Notes under the pieces: generated by a model
Databases searched by the model: none
What the model saw: only the letters and a program-made list of their open reading frames with translations
What the model was told of the DNA's origin: nothing
Position numbers and translations under genes: made by a program
Shown here: positions 17,882-24,411 of the stretch, one piece after another
Layout: each line of letters opens with the position of its first letter
Position numbering within the stretch: position 1 is the stretch's first letter
Source: Bacteroidota bacterium
Lineage (GTDB): Bacteria; Bacteroidota; Bacteroidia; 2-12-FULL-35-15
Direction of reading: 5' to 3'
Length of the DNA: 33,579 bases
NCBI GenBank assembly: GCA_947447995.1
Contig: CANFLQ010000018.1
Span: 1-33,579 of the forward strand

Positions 17882-18955
17882 ATGAAAAAAATACTAATCA
17901 CCGGCGGTGCGGGATTCATCGGTTCACATGTAGTACGTTTATTTGTAAATAAATACCCTAACTATCAAATTGTTAATTTAGATAAACTTACTTATGCTGG
18001 CAATTTAGCTAACTTAACAGACATTGAAAAAAAGCCAAATTACGAATTTGTAAAAGGTGATATTGTTGATGCCGAATTTATCAATAACTTATTTTGCAAA
18101 TATAAATTTGACGGAGTAATTCACCTTGCAGCAGAAAGCCACGTAGACAGGAGCATTACCAACCCATTGGAGTTTGTAATGACCAATGTAATAGGTACAG
18201 TAAATCTTTTAAATGCAGCAAAAGCTAATTGGTTACAAATTCCTTCTCATATTGGTACTGATGGGAAAGAGTTTCGTTTTTATCACGTTTCCACAGATGA
18301 AGTATACGGTAGTTTAGGCGAAACTGGAATGTTTACAGAAAATACAGGATATGACCCGCATAGCCCCTACTCTGCTTCAAAAGCTAGTTCCGACCATTTT
18401 GTAAGAGCATATCACGATACGTATGGCTTAAATATTGCAATTTCAAATTGCTCTAACAACTACGGTAGTTACCATTTTCCCGAAAAATTAATTCCCTTAT
18501 CAATCAACAATATCAAAAACAATAAACCAATTCCTATTTACGGAAAAGGCGAAAACATTAGAGATTGGCTTTGGGTAGAAGATCATGCAAGAGCAATTGA
18601 CCTTATTTATCATAAGGCAAAAACAGGAACAACTTATAACATTGGAGGGCATAACGAATGGACTAATATTGATTTAATTCATTTGCTTTGTAAAATAATG
18701 GACAAAAAATTAAATCGTACTCCGGGAGATTCTGCAAAATTAATTACATACGTAAAAGACCGTGCTGGACACGATTTGCGTTACGCTATTGATTCATCAA
18801 AATTACAAAACGAATTAGGATGGACTCCCTCTTTACAATTTGAAGAAGGCTTAGAAAAAACCGTAGATTGGTATCTTCAAAATTCCGAATGGCTTAACAA
18901 TATAACTTCTGGTGATTATAAAAAATATTACGAAAAGCAATATTCAAAAAGATAA
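17882..18955 (+). CDS. rfbB: dTDP-glucose 4,6-dehydratase
   Basis: This extended SDR enzyme of 357 residues converts dTDP-glucose to dTDP-4-keto-6-deoxyglucose. It has the NAD motif TGGAGFIGSH, the diagnostic DKLTYAGNLANL block, HLAAESHVDRSI, the catalytic triplet Thr138-Asp139-Glu140 in STDEVYG, Tyr163 and Lys167 in YSASK, and NCSNNYGSYHFPEKLIPL. All are diagnostic of RmlB. No rmlA, rmlC or rmlD is present here, so they must lie elsewhere, or the keto sugar feeds another pathway. It follows wbpA by 51 bases, filled largely by heptad repeats. Confidence 0.93.
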   Translation: MKKILITGGAGFIGSHVVRLFVNKYPNYQIVNLDKLTYAGNLANLTDIEKKPNYEFVKGDIVDAEFINNLFCKYKFDGVIHLAAESHVDRSITNPLEFVMTNVIGTVNLLNAAKANWLQIPSHIGTDGKEFRFYHVSTDEVYGSLGETGMFTENTGYDPHSPYSASKASSDHFVRAYHDTYGLNIAISNCSNNYGSYHFPEKLIPLSINNIKNNKPIPIYGKGENIRDWLWVEDHARAIDLIYHKAKTGTTYNIGGHNEWTNIDLIHLLCKIMDKKLNRTPGDSAKLITYVKDRAGHDLRYAIDSSKLQNELGWTPSLQFEEGLEKTVDWYLQNSEWLNNITSGDYKKYYEKQYSKR

Positions 18956-18980
18956 GTGCAAATAAAAATGGAATGCAAAT

Positions 18981-19018
18981 TTCCAATTGAAAACGTCATT
19001 GCGAGGCAATAATTGGAA
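18981..19018. repeat. Palindromic REP-like element before the PHP phosphatase gene
   Basis: The outer arms TTCCAATT (18981-18988) and AATTGGAA (19011-19018) enclose an inner hairpin ATTGC-GAG-GCAAT (18998-19010). The core CGTCATTGCGAGG resembles a dispersed intergenic repeat I know from many bacterial genomes. Confidence 0.65.
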
Positions 19019-19033
19019 TACTTATTTAACCAT

Positions 19034-19061
19034 AAAAATCTGCGTCATCTGCGTTCCATTT
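19034..19061. repeat. Short direct repeat ATCTGCGTC/ATCTGCGTT before the PHP phosphatase gene
   Basis: Two adjacent 9-base units, ATCTGCGTC and ATCTGCGTT, lie immediately before the start codon at 19063. Similar ATCTGCG doublets are common intergenic sequence in Bacteroidota (from memory, not searched). Confidence 0.55.
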
Positions 19062-19062
19062 A

Positions 19063-19812
19063 ATGAGCATATTCAACATTTTTAAAAAAAACACCCGTTT
19101 ACACGTTCCAGTTGAACTTTCGGTATTAAAGTGCGATATTCACTCGCATTTTATTCCGGGCATAGATGATGGTGCAAAAACAATAGAAGATAGCATTTTA
19201 ATGTTATCTGAAATGTATAAATTAGGATATAAAAAAGTAATAACTACGCCTCATATTATGAGCGATTACTTTAAAAATACACCCGAAATAATTTTAGATG
19301 GGCTAGAAAAAGTAAGAGCTGCATTAAAGTCTGCCAATATTCCTATACAAATTGAAGCCGCCGCCGAATATTATCTAGATTTTGATTTTGAACGCAAATT
19401 AACAGAGGAAAAAATACTCACTTTTGGTGACAATTATGTGCTTTTTGAAATTTCATACTTAAATCCTCCCGACAATTTATTTGCAATTGTATTTAAAATG
19501 CAAACCCTCGGATTTAAGCCTGTGTTAGCCCATCCCGAACGATACAATTATTTTCATACTGATTTTAAAATATATGAATCTTTTATAGAAAAAGGCATTT
19601 TACTTCAGCTAAACATTAATTCATTAACAGGTTATTATTCCGATTCTACAAAAAAAATTGCAGAACAATTGATTGATAAAAATATGATTTCGTTTCTTGG
19701 TACAGACTGTCATCACGAAGGACATATAGGACTTATAAAAAAAGCCGTTTACGAAAAACATTTGCAACAACTTATCAAAAGTGAAACTTTATTAAATTCA
19801 ACATTAATTTAG
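19063..19812 (+). CDS. CpsB/YwqE-family PHP-domain protein-tyrosine phosphatase
   Basis: This is a 249-residue PHP-domain metal-dependent hydrolase. Relatives dephosphorylate the bacterial tyrosine kinase that controls polysaccharide polymerisation and export. The metal-ligand motifs are DIHSHFIPGIDDGA (His27, His29), TTPHIM, EAAAEYYLD, LAHPERYNYF and LGTDCHHEGH, in family order. The matching kinase/co-polymerase (Wzc type) is not in the window. Its place as the last enzyme of the sugar-nucleotide cluster fits a regulatory role in polysaccharide assembly. Two short repeat elements occupy the gap before it. Confidence 0.9.
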   Translation: MSIFNIFKKNTRLHVPVELSVLKCDIHSHFIPGIDDGAKTIEDSILMLSEMYKLGYKKVITTPHIMSDYFKNTPEIILDGLEKVRAALKSANIPIQIEAAAEYYLDFDFERKLTEEKILTFGDNYVLFEISYLNPPDNLFAIVFKMQTLGFKPVLAHPERYNYFHTDFKIYESFIEKGILLQLNINSLTGYYSDSTKKIAEQLIDKNMISFLGTDCHHEGHIGLIKKAVYEKHLQQLIKSETLLNSTLI

Positions 19813-19956
19813 TAATTTTATACAATCATGTTGGGATAGTATACTTTTTTAAATACTACTTAAAGCTTATTAACTTCTACAACCTTTTGGATCTTTATTG
19901 CGTCTTGTAAATCAGAAACTAATTTGAAAATAAATTAACTTAAAAAAAACATAAAA

Positions 19957-20760
19957 ATGAAATCAAAAAAAACAATTGCTAATGTTGCTTTAATGCTTGC
20001 TTTAGGTGTATTTTATACAGGATGCGATAAAACAAAAGATAGTGTAATTGATACGGATACTTCGTCAGCTACAGACAACTCTACTTCCGAAAATGTATTT
20101 TCTGATATGTTTAAATCAGTTAGCGAAATATCCGATGCGAATGCAGGTTTAAAATCTGGGCATTGTTATACTGTTTCAGTTGATACTACATTAGGAAGCA
20201 AAACTGGAGGTTTTCCAAAAACAGTTACAATTGACTATTCATCTTGCAGCGACAAAAAAGGAAAATTAATAGCCGTTTTTTCAGGACATTGGAGAAATGC
20301 TGGTTCTACTGTTATAATAACAACAGACACAAGTTATTGTTTTGGAGTAAACAAAGTAAATGTTGGAACACATATTATTATTAACAGAGGTTTATTTTTA
20401 GGCCATAAGCTATTTGATGTTAAAGTAACTGGAGCTAAAATACATACGCAAGGCGGGCATATTTCTTGGAGTACAACACGAACAATAACTTGGATTTCGG
20501 GTGATTCAACTGCTGACACATCTGATGATGTTTTTAAAATTGAAGGACAAACAACAGGTACAAGCGCAAAAGGGATTGCCTATACCGCAGCAATTACTAC
20601 CCCACTTATAATTGCCAACAATTGCCCTTGGATTGAAAGTGGTGTTATAACATTAACTCCTAAAAATAAAAAGATACGCACCATTGATTTTGGTAACGGC
20701 ACTTGCGATAACAAAGCAACGGCTACTGTTAACGGTAAAACGTATGAAGTAACCATGTAA
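19957..20760 (+). CDS. Putative lipoprotein of unknown function
   Basis: I do not recognise this protein. It has 267 residues with a clear lipoprotein signal (charged start, hydrophobic stretch, lipobox cysteine at residue 23 in FYTGC). A Ser/Thr/Asp-rich linker follows, then a beta-rich domain with repeated short strands (TVTIDYSSC, KLIAVFSGHW, RTITWISGDST, RTIDFGNGTCDNKATATVNG). Several cysteines occur in the mature part. It is probably a periplasmic or outer-membrane lipoprotein. It lies 144 bases after the phosphatase gene, so it may have its own promoter, and ends at a strong terminator. Confidence 0.75.
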   Translation: MKSKKTIANVALMLALGVFYTGCDKTKDSVIDTDTSSATDNSTSENVFSDMFKSVSEISDANAGLKSGHCYTVSVDTTLGSKTGGFPKTVTIDYSSCSDKKGKLIAVFSGHWRNAGSTVIITTDTSYCFGVNKVNVGTHIIINRGLFLGHKLFDVKVTGAKIHTQGGHISWSTTRTITWISGDSTADTSDDVFKIEGQTTGTSAKGIAYTAAITTPLIIANNCPWIESGVITLTPKNKKIRTIDFGNGTCDNKATATVNGKTYEVTM

Positions 20761-20765
20761 AAAAT

Positions 20766-20800
20766 AAAAAGCGTTTCGTAATACTTACGAAACGCTTTTT
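20766..20800. terminator. Perfect 16-bp bidirectional terminator
   Basis: The left arm 20766-20781 pairs perfectly with the right arm 20785-20800 around the loop TAC. The stem core is GCGTTTCGTAA, flanked by five A and five T, so it can stop transcripts from either side. It lies between the convergent lipoprotein gene and the MazG-like gene. Confidence 0.95.
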
Positions 20801-20828
20801 ATTATACTCTACTCCTACTGTACTCACA

Positions 20829-21173
20829 TTACTTAAGCAGCTTTTTATTTGATTTGTGCCTGTTTTTATCTCGCACAGTCTTCTTCTTCATGTTTTTTTC
20901 AAACGCTTGTGTAAGATCAATTCCTGTTTGATTTGCCAAACAAATTACCACAAACAATACATCTGCCAATTCATCCGAAAGGTTTTTATCCTTTTCTGAT
21001 TTCTTAAACGATTGATCACCGTAAGTACGGGAGATGATACGCGCCACCTCACCTACTTCTTCGGTAAGAATAGCCATATTGGTTAGCTCCGAAAAATAAC
21101 GGACACCATGCGTGTTTATCCATTCGTCAACTGTTTGTTGTGCTTTTTGTATAGTTATTGATTTGTTTTTCAT
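20829..21173 (-). CDS. MazG-like nucleotide pyrophosphohydrolase
   Basis: This is a small all-alpha NTP pyrophosphohydrolase of 114 residues. The magnesium-binding residues are visible as Glu38, Glu39 and Glu42 in LTEEVGEVAR and Glu68 and Asp71 in DELADVLF, the ExxE...ExxD arrangement of the MazG/dUTPase superfamily. It is the short single-domain form. Its substrate (dCTP, damaged or other nucleotides) is not determinable here. It lies downstream of the rpsF-rpsR-rplI operon on the same strand but is separated from it by a terminator. The C-terminal tail is very basic (KNRHKSNKKLLK). Confidence 0.85.
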   Translation of the reverse strand: MKNKSITIQKAQQTVDEWINTHGVRYFSELTNMAILTEEVGEVARIISRTYGDQSFKKSEKDKNLSDELADVLFVVICLANQTGIDLTQAFEKNMKKKTVRDKNRHKSNKKLLK

Positions 21174-21198
21174 TTTTATAGGAATCAGTTAAAAACAA

Positions 21199-21232
21199 AA
21201 AAGCATCCGTTCTAAACAGAACGGATGCTTTT
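21199..21232 (-). terminator. Terminator of the rpsF-rpsR-rplI operon
   Basis: A 15-bp perfect stem (21199-21213 with 21218-21232) has an AAAC loop. On the minus strand it is followed by a T-rich tract (TTTTGTTTTT). It lies 28 bases past the rplI stop. Confidence 0.92.
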
Positions 21233-21259
21233 ATTGTATTAATTAATCAATGTTGAGAT

Positions 21260-21706
21260 TTACTCTTGAACAACTTCAAAAGTTAAAGCACCTACAACAT
21301 CTTTGTGAAAACGAATTTCAGCAGTATACGTACCAACGGTTTTAACACCGTCTCCGTCTATTGTGATGTTTTTTCTATCCACATCGTATCCTATTTTTTT
21401 AATTGCATCAGCCAATTGAACTGAAGTTACGGAACCGAAAATTTTTCCAGATTCACCTACTTTTGCTCCAACTTTAACAACTACGTCTTTTAATTTAGCA
21501 GCTGTTGCTTCCGCAGCAGTTCTAATTTTTTGTTCTTTAAAAGCACGTTGTTTAACAGTTTCTGCCAACACTTTTTTTGATGAAACGGTAGCCAAAGCAG
21601 CCATACTTTTCGGAATCAAAAAATTTCTTCCGTAACCCGGTTTCACATTTACTACGTCATCCTTGTATCCAAGGTTCTTAACGTCTTGTTTTAGTATTAC
21701 TTCCAT
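21260..21706 (-). CDS. rplI: 50S ribosomal protein bL9
   Basis: This is a 148-residue L9, the two-domain protein bridging 23S rRNA helices at the base of the L1 stalk. The N-terminal domain begins MEVILKQDVKNLGYKDDVV with VKPGYGRNFLIPKSMA, followed by the long connecting helix and a C-terminal domain with GKIFGSVTS. The length is standard. It is the third gene of the rpsF-rpsR-rplI operon, nine bases after rpsR. The start codon is preceded by AATAACAAAACGAA rather than a Shine-Dalgarno sequence. Confidence 0.97.
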   Translation of the reverse strand: MEVILKQDVKNLGYKDDVVNVKPGYGRNFLIPKSMAALATVSSKKVLAETVKQRAFKEQKIRTAAEATAAKLKDVVVKVGAKVGESGKIFGSVTSVQLADAIKKIGYDVDRKNITIDGDGVKTVGTYTAEIRFHKDVVGALTFEVVQE

Positions 21707-21715
21707 TTCGTTTTG

Positions 21716-21982
21716 TTATTTTAACATATCAGCAACATAAGGCAATAAAGCTAAGTGGCGCGCACGTTTTACTGCTTTTGAAACTTTACGTTGATATTTT
21801 ATTGATGTACCAGTTAATCTACGAGGTAAAATTTTACCTTGTTCATTCACAAATTTTAATAAAAATTGAGGGTCTTTGTAATCAATATACTTAATTCCGC
21901 TTTTTTTAAAGCGGCAGTATTTCTTTTTCTTAACATCTACTGTAGTAGGAGCAAGATATCTGATTTCTGAATTGTCTGCCAT
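21716..21982 (-). CDS. rpsR: 30S ribosomal protein bS18
   Basis: This is an 88-residue S18 with the core motifs [29 protein letters not shown] and the [14 protein letters not shown] segment. It pairs with S6 on the 30S platform. In Flavobacterium johnsoniae ribosomes bS6, bS18 and bS21 have been found to hide the anti-Shine-Dalgarno tail of 16S rRNA, which fits the SD-free starts in this window. The start codon is preceded by AAAAACAAAACAA. Confidence 0.97.
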   Translation of the reverse strand: MADNSEIRYLAPTTVDVKKKKYCRFKKSGIKYIDYKDPQFLLKFVNEQGKILPRRLTGTSIKYQRKVSKAVKRARHLALLPYVADMLK

Positions 21983-22006
21983 TTTGTTTTGTTTTTAGAG
22001 TTTAGA

Positions 22007-22354
22007 CTAAGCAGTAGGTGCTGCTTTCATTTTGTTTCTGCTTTTTTCGCTGTAAGCAATTGCGTGCTTATCAAGCGCAACAGTTAAAAAACGTAACAAG
22101 CGCTCATCGCGTTTGTAAGCAACCTCTAACTCTGCAACAAAAGTCGCTGGCGCTTTAAATTCAAACAGGTGATAAAATCCTGTTGTTTTTTTTTGAATTG
22201 GATACTGCAATTTACGCAAGCCCCAGGCTTTTTCCGTAACAATTGTGCAGCCATTGTCTGTAAGCATCTTTTTGTACTTACTTACCGTCTCCTTTGCCTG
22301 TTCTTCAGACAAAACGGGAGTCATGATGAAGACGGTTTCATAATGTTTTAGCAT
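22007..22354 (-). CDS. rpsF: 30S ribosomal protein bS6
   Basis: This is a 115-residue S6 starting MLKHYETVFIMTPVLSEEQ with WGLRKLQYPIQKKTTGFYHL and YKRDERLLRFLTVAL, the standard ferredoxin-like fold. It is the first gene of the rpsF-rpsR-rplI operon. A good promoter lies 50-90 bases upstream (22410-22440). The start is preceded by AAATAACAAAACA with no Shine-Dalgarno motif. Confidence 0.97.
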   Translation of the reverse strand: MLKHYETVFIMTPVLSEEQAKETVSKYKKMLTDNGCTIVTEKAWGLRKLQYPIQKKTTGFYHLFEFKAPATFVAELEVAYKRDERLLRFLTVALDKHAIAYSEKSRNKMKAAPTA

Positions 22355-22409
22355 TGTTTTGTTATTTAATTGGTTATTAATTAATTATTCCTTTTCTATA
22401 AAAGGGACG

Positions 22410-22440
22410 CAAAGATAACAAATTAGTTTAAAGTTAGCAA
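22410..22440 (-). promoter_or_regulatory. Promoter of the rpsF operon
   Basis: On the minus strand, TTG (22440-22438) is followed by a 20-base spacer and TATCTTTG (22417-22410), an exact match to the Bacteroidota -7 box TAnnTTTG, then CGTCCC. The predicted transcript starts near 22403, giving a leader of about 50 bases. The -33 TTG lies within the heptad-repeat sequence. Confidence 0.75.
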
Positions 22441-22572
22441 GTTCAAAGTTTAAAGTTTGGGATTTAGTTGTAAATCAGTGCTAATCCATCCTCAAACCCG
22501 ACTATTTAAGCCCGTCCCGCATTTAACTTTGAACTTTACAACTTTATAACTTTGAACTTTAAACTTAAAACT
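22423..22572. repeat. Oppositely oriented AACTTTG-type heptad clusters between rpsF and dnaX
   Basis: The left cluster (22423-22460) reads as AACTTTGAAC-type repeats on the minus strand, toward rpsF. The right cluster (22526-22572) reads AACTTTGAACTTTACAAC-type repeats on the plus strand, toward dnaX. Both clusters are therefore in sense orientation to the gene they precede. They flank about 65 bases of non-repeat sequence. Confidence 0.85.
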
Positions 22573-22581
22573 CTAAATTTG
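22551..22581 (+). promoter_or_regulatory. Promoter of dnaX
   Basis: TTTG (22551-22554) is followed by a 19-base spacer and TAAATTTG (22574-22581), an exact TAnnTTTG match. Transcription would start near 22588, about 13 bases before the dnaX start codon. The -33 TTTG is supplied by a heptad unit. Confidence 0.7.
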
Positions 22582-22600
22582 TAACCCTTTCAAAAAAAGT

Positions 22601-24382
22601 ATGGATAATTTTATTGTATCGGCTCGTAAGTACCGTCCGGCAACGTTCAACACCGTTGTTGGTCAGACGCATATTACCAATACCCTAAAAAATGCCATAA
22701 AAACAGGGCATTTAGCACAAGCATTTTTATTTTGCGGTCCTCGTGGAGTTGGAAAAACAACCTGTGCACGTATTTTGGCAAAAACCATTAACTGTACCAA
22801 CCGTACCGAAAATACGGAAGCGTGCGATAAATGTGAATCCTGCGAATCATTTAACAGTGGCTCATCCCTTAATGTATTTGAATTGGATGCCGCATCCAAC
22901 AACAGCGTTGATGATATTCGGAATTTAATTGACCAAGTGCGTTATGCTCCACAATTAGGTGCTTACAAAGTATATGTGATTGATGAGGTTCACATGCTTT
23001 CGCCAAGTGCATTCAACGCATTTTTAAAAACACTGGAAGAACCACCTAAACACGCTATTTTTATTTTAGCAACAACGGAAAAACACAAAATTATTCCCAC
23101 TATACTTTCACGTTGTCAGATATTTGATTTTAACAGAATTCAAATTGAAGACATTGCTAACCATTTAGCGTTTATTGCAAAAAGCGAAAATGTAACTGCC
23201 GAAATGGATGCCTTGCACGTGATTGCTCAAAAGGCAGATGGCGCTTTGCGCGATGCCTGTTCTATTTTTGACCAGATAGTTAGTTTTGCTGGGAATACAA
23301 TTACTTACAAAGCAGTAATCGACAATCTAAATATATTAGATTACGATTATTATTTTAAAGTTACCGATGCTATTTTAGGAGAGAATATTTCATCTGCTTT
23401 GCTATTGTTTAATGAGATATTAAACAACGGTTTTGATGGGCATAATTTTGTTGCCGGCATGGGCGATCATTTACGTAATCTGTTAGTGGGTAAAGACCCG
23501 GAAACATTACAATTACTGGAAGTTGGAAGCAATATAAAAGATAAATACAAAGAGCAATCCACCAAATGTTCTTTATCATTTTTGATACGAGGATTAACCA
23601 TCCTCAACAAAACAGATATACAATACAAATCCAGCAAAAACCAGCGGCTACAGGTGGAGCTGGCACTAATGCAGCTTTGTACTATTAACAGTATCACCAT
23701 GAATAACGGTGATAACGAAAAAAAAAAAGACCTGACCAAAGCTGAACCAAGTCCAAGCCCCCAACCCCCAAAGGGGAGTACAACATCTTCTCAACCAAAT
23801 ACTATTCCTTCGACACCGGTTACAACACCTGCAACACCTATTCAGGTTACAGCTACTCCGGTTGAAACTAAAGTAGCTGAAAGTATCGTTAAAAAACCAT
23901 TTATAAAAACATCAACGCCTTCTATTAATCCTTTGCTCAATGCTCAAAAAAGCAATGAGCAAAATGTTCAAAATACAAATGAAACAGCTGCACCATCTGG
24001 AGGACAGCCCATTGAAGCATTTACACGTTACGATTTGGAAACCGCTTGGGATGCGTATGCAAATGAGTTGAAAACAAAAGGAAAAACTAATTTAGCTATG
24101 GCATTGTTGGGTAAACGACCTGTACTTGTAAATGAAACAATCATTGAATTTACCGTTACCAACAAGGCTTTAGAGGAAACCATCAATGAAGACAAAATGA
24201 ATTTTTTGGGCTTTTTGAGAAGAGTATTAAAAAACTATTCCGTTCAGCTTAATTTGGTGATGGCTACTGCTGATGACAAAACAAATTTATATACCTCTAC
24301 CGATCGCTATAAACATTTAGCAGAAAAAAATCCTACCATCAACAAATTGCGTCAATCGTTTGATTTGGATGTTGAGTTTTAA
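22601..24382 (+). CDS. dnaX: DNA polymerase III subunit gamma/tau
   Basis: This clamp-loader ATPase has 593 residues. The AAA+ part has Walker A GPRGVGKTT (Lys52), a zinc-binding cysteine group (INC...CDKCESC), Walker B around Asp128-Glu129 in VIDEVHML, and LATTEKHKIIPTILSRC. The clamp-loader collar (domain III) ends at about residue 365. A Pro/Thr-rich linker (about 377-455) leads to a C-terminal tau-like domain (RYDLETAWDAYANEL onward) that would contact the polymerase. An uninterrupted run of eleven A (23718-23728) encodes Lys374-376 exactly at the collar/linker boundary. Both other frames stop at once after it, so slippage would make a 381- or 377-residue gamma-like form. dprA follows by 29 bases. 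Confidence 0.96.
   Translation: MDNFIVSARKYRPATFNTVVGQTHITNTLKNAIKTGHLAQAFLFCGPRGVGKTTCARILAKTINCTNRTENTEACDKCESCESFNSGSSLNVFELDAASNNSVDDIRNLIDQVRYAPQLGAYKVYVIDEVHMLSPSAFNAFLKTLEEPPKHAIFILATTEKHKIIPTILSRCQIFDFNRIQIEDIANHLAFIAKSENVTAEMDALHVIAQKADGALRDACSIFDQIVSFAGNTITYKAVIDNLNILDYDYYFKVTDAILGENISSALLLFNEILNNGFDGHNFVAGMGDHLRNLLVGKDPETLQLLEVGSNIKDKYKEQSTKCSLSFLIRGLTILNKTDIQYKSSKNQRLQVELALMQLCTINSITMNNGDNEKKKDLTKAEPSPSPQPPKGSTTSSQPNTIPSTPVTTPATPIQVTATPVETKVAESIVKKPFIKTSTPSINPLLNAQKSNEQNVQNTNETAAPSGGQPIEAFTRYDLETAWDAYANELKTKGKTNLAMALLGKRPVLVNETIIEFTVTNKALEETINEDKMNFLGFLRRVLKNYSVQLNLVMATADDKTNLYTSTDRYKHLAEKNPTINKLRQSFDLDVEF
23718..23728 (+). promoter_or_regulatory. A11 candidate slippage site in dnaX
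   Basis: Eleven consecutive A follow GATAACG. One added A leads to the stop TGA at 23743-23745 after RPDQS; one lost A leads to TGA at 23733-23735 after a single Thr. The position at the end of the collar domain matches that of the A9 transcriptional slippage site in Thermus thermophilus dnaX. Confidence 0.55.
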
Positions 24383-24411
24383 GCTTTTTATTTTTTCACT
24401 CTTTACCAATT

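Noticed and set aside
23766-23776. CCCC-AAA-GGGG hairpin as a ribosomal frameshift stimulator for dnaX
   Set aside because: It is 37 bases past the A11 run and only four base pairs long, too far and too weak for the usual 5-9-base spacing.
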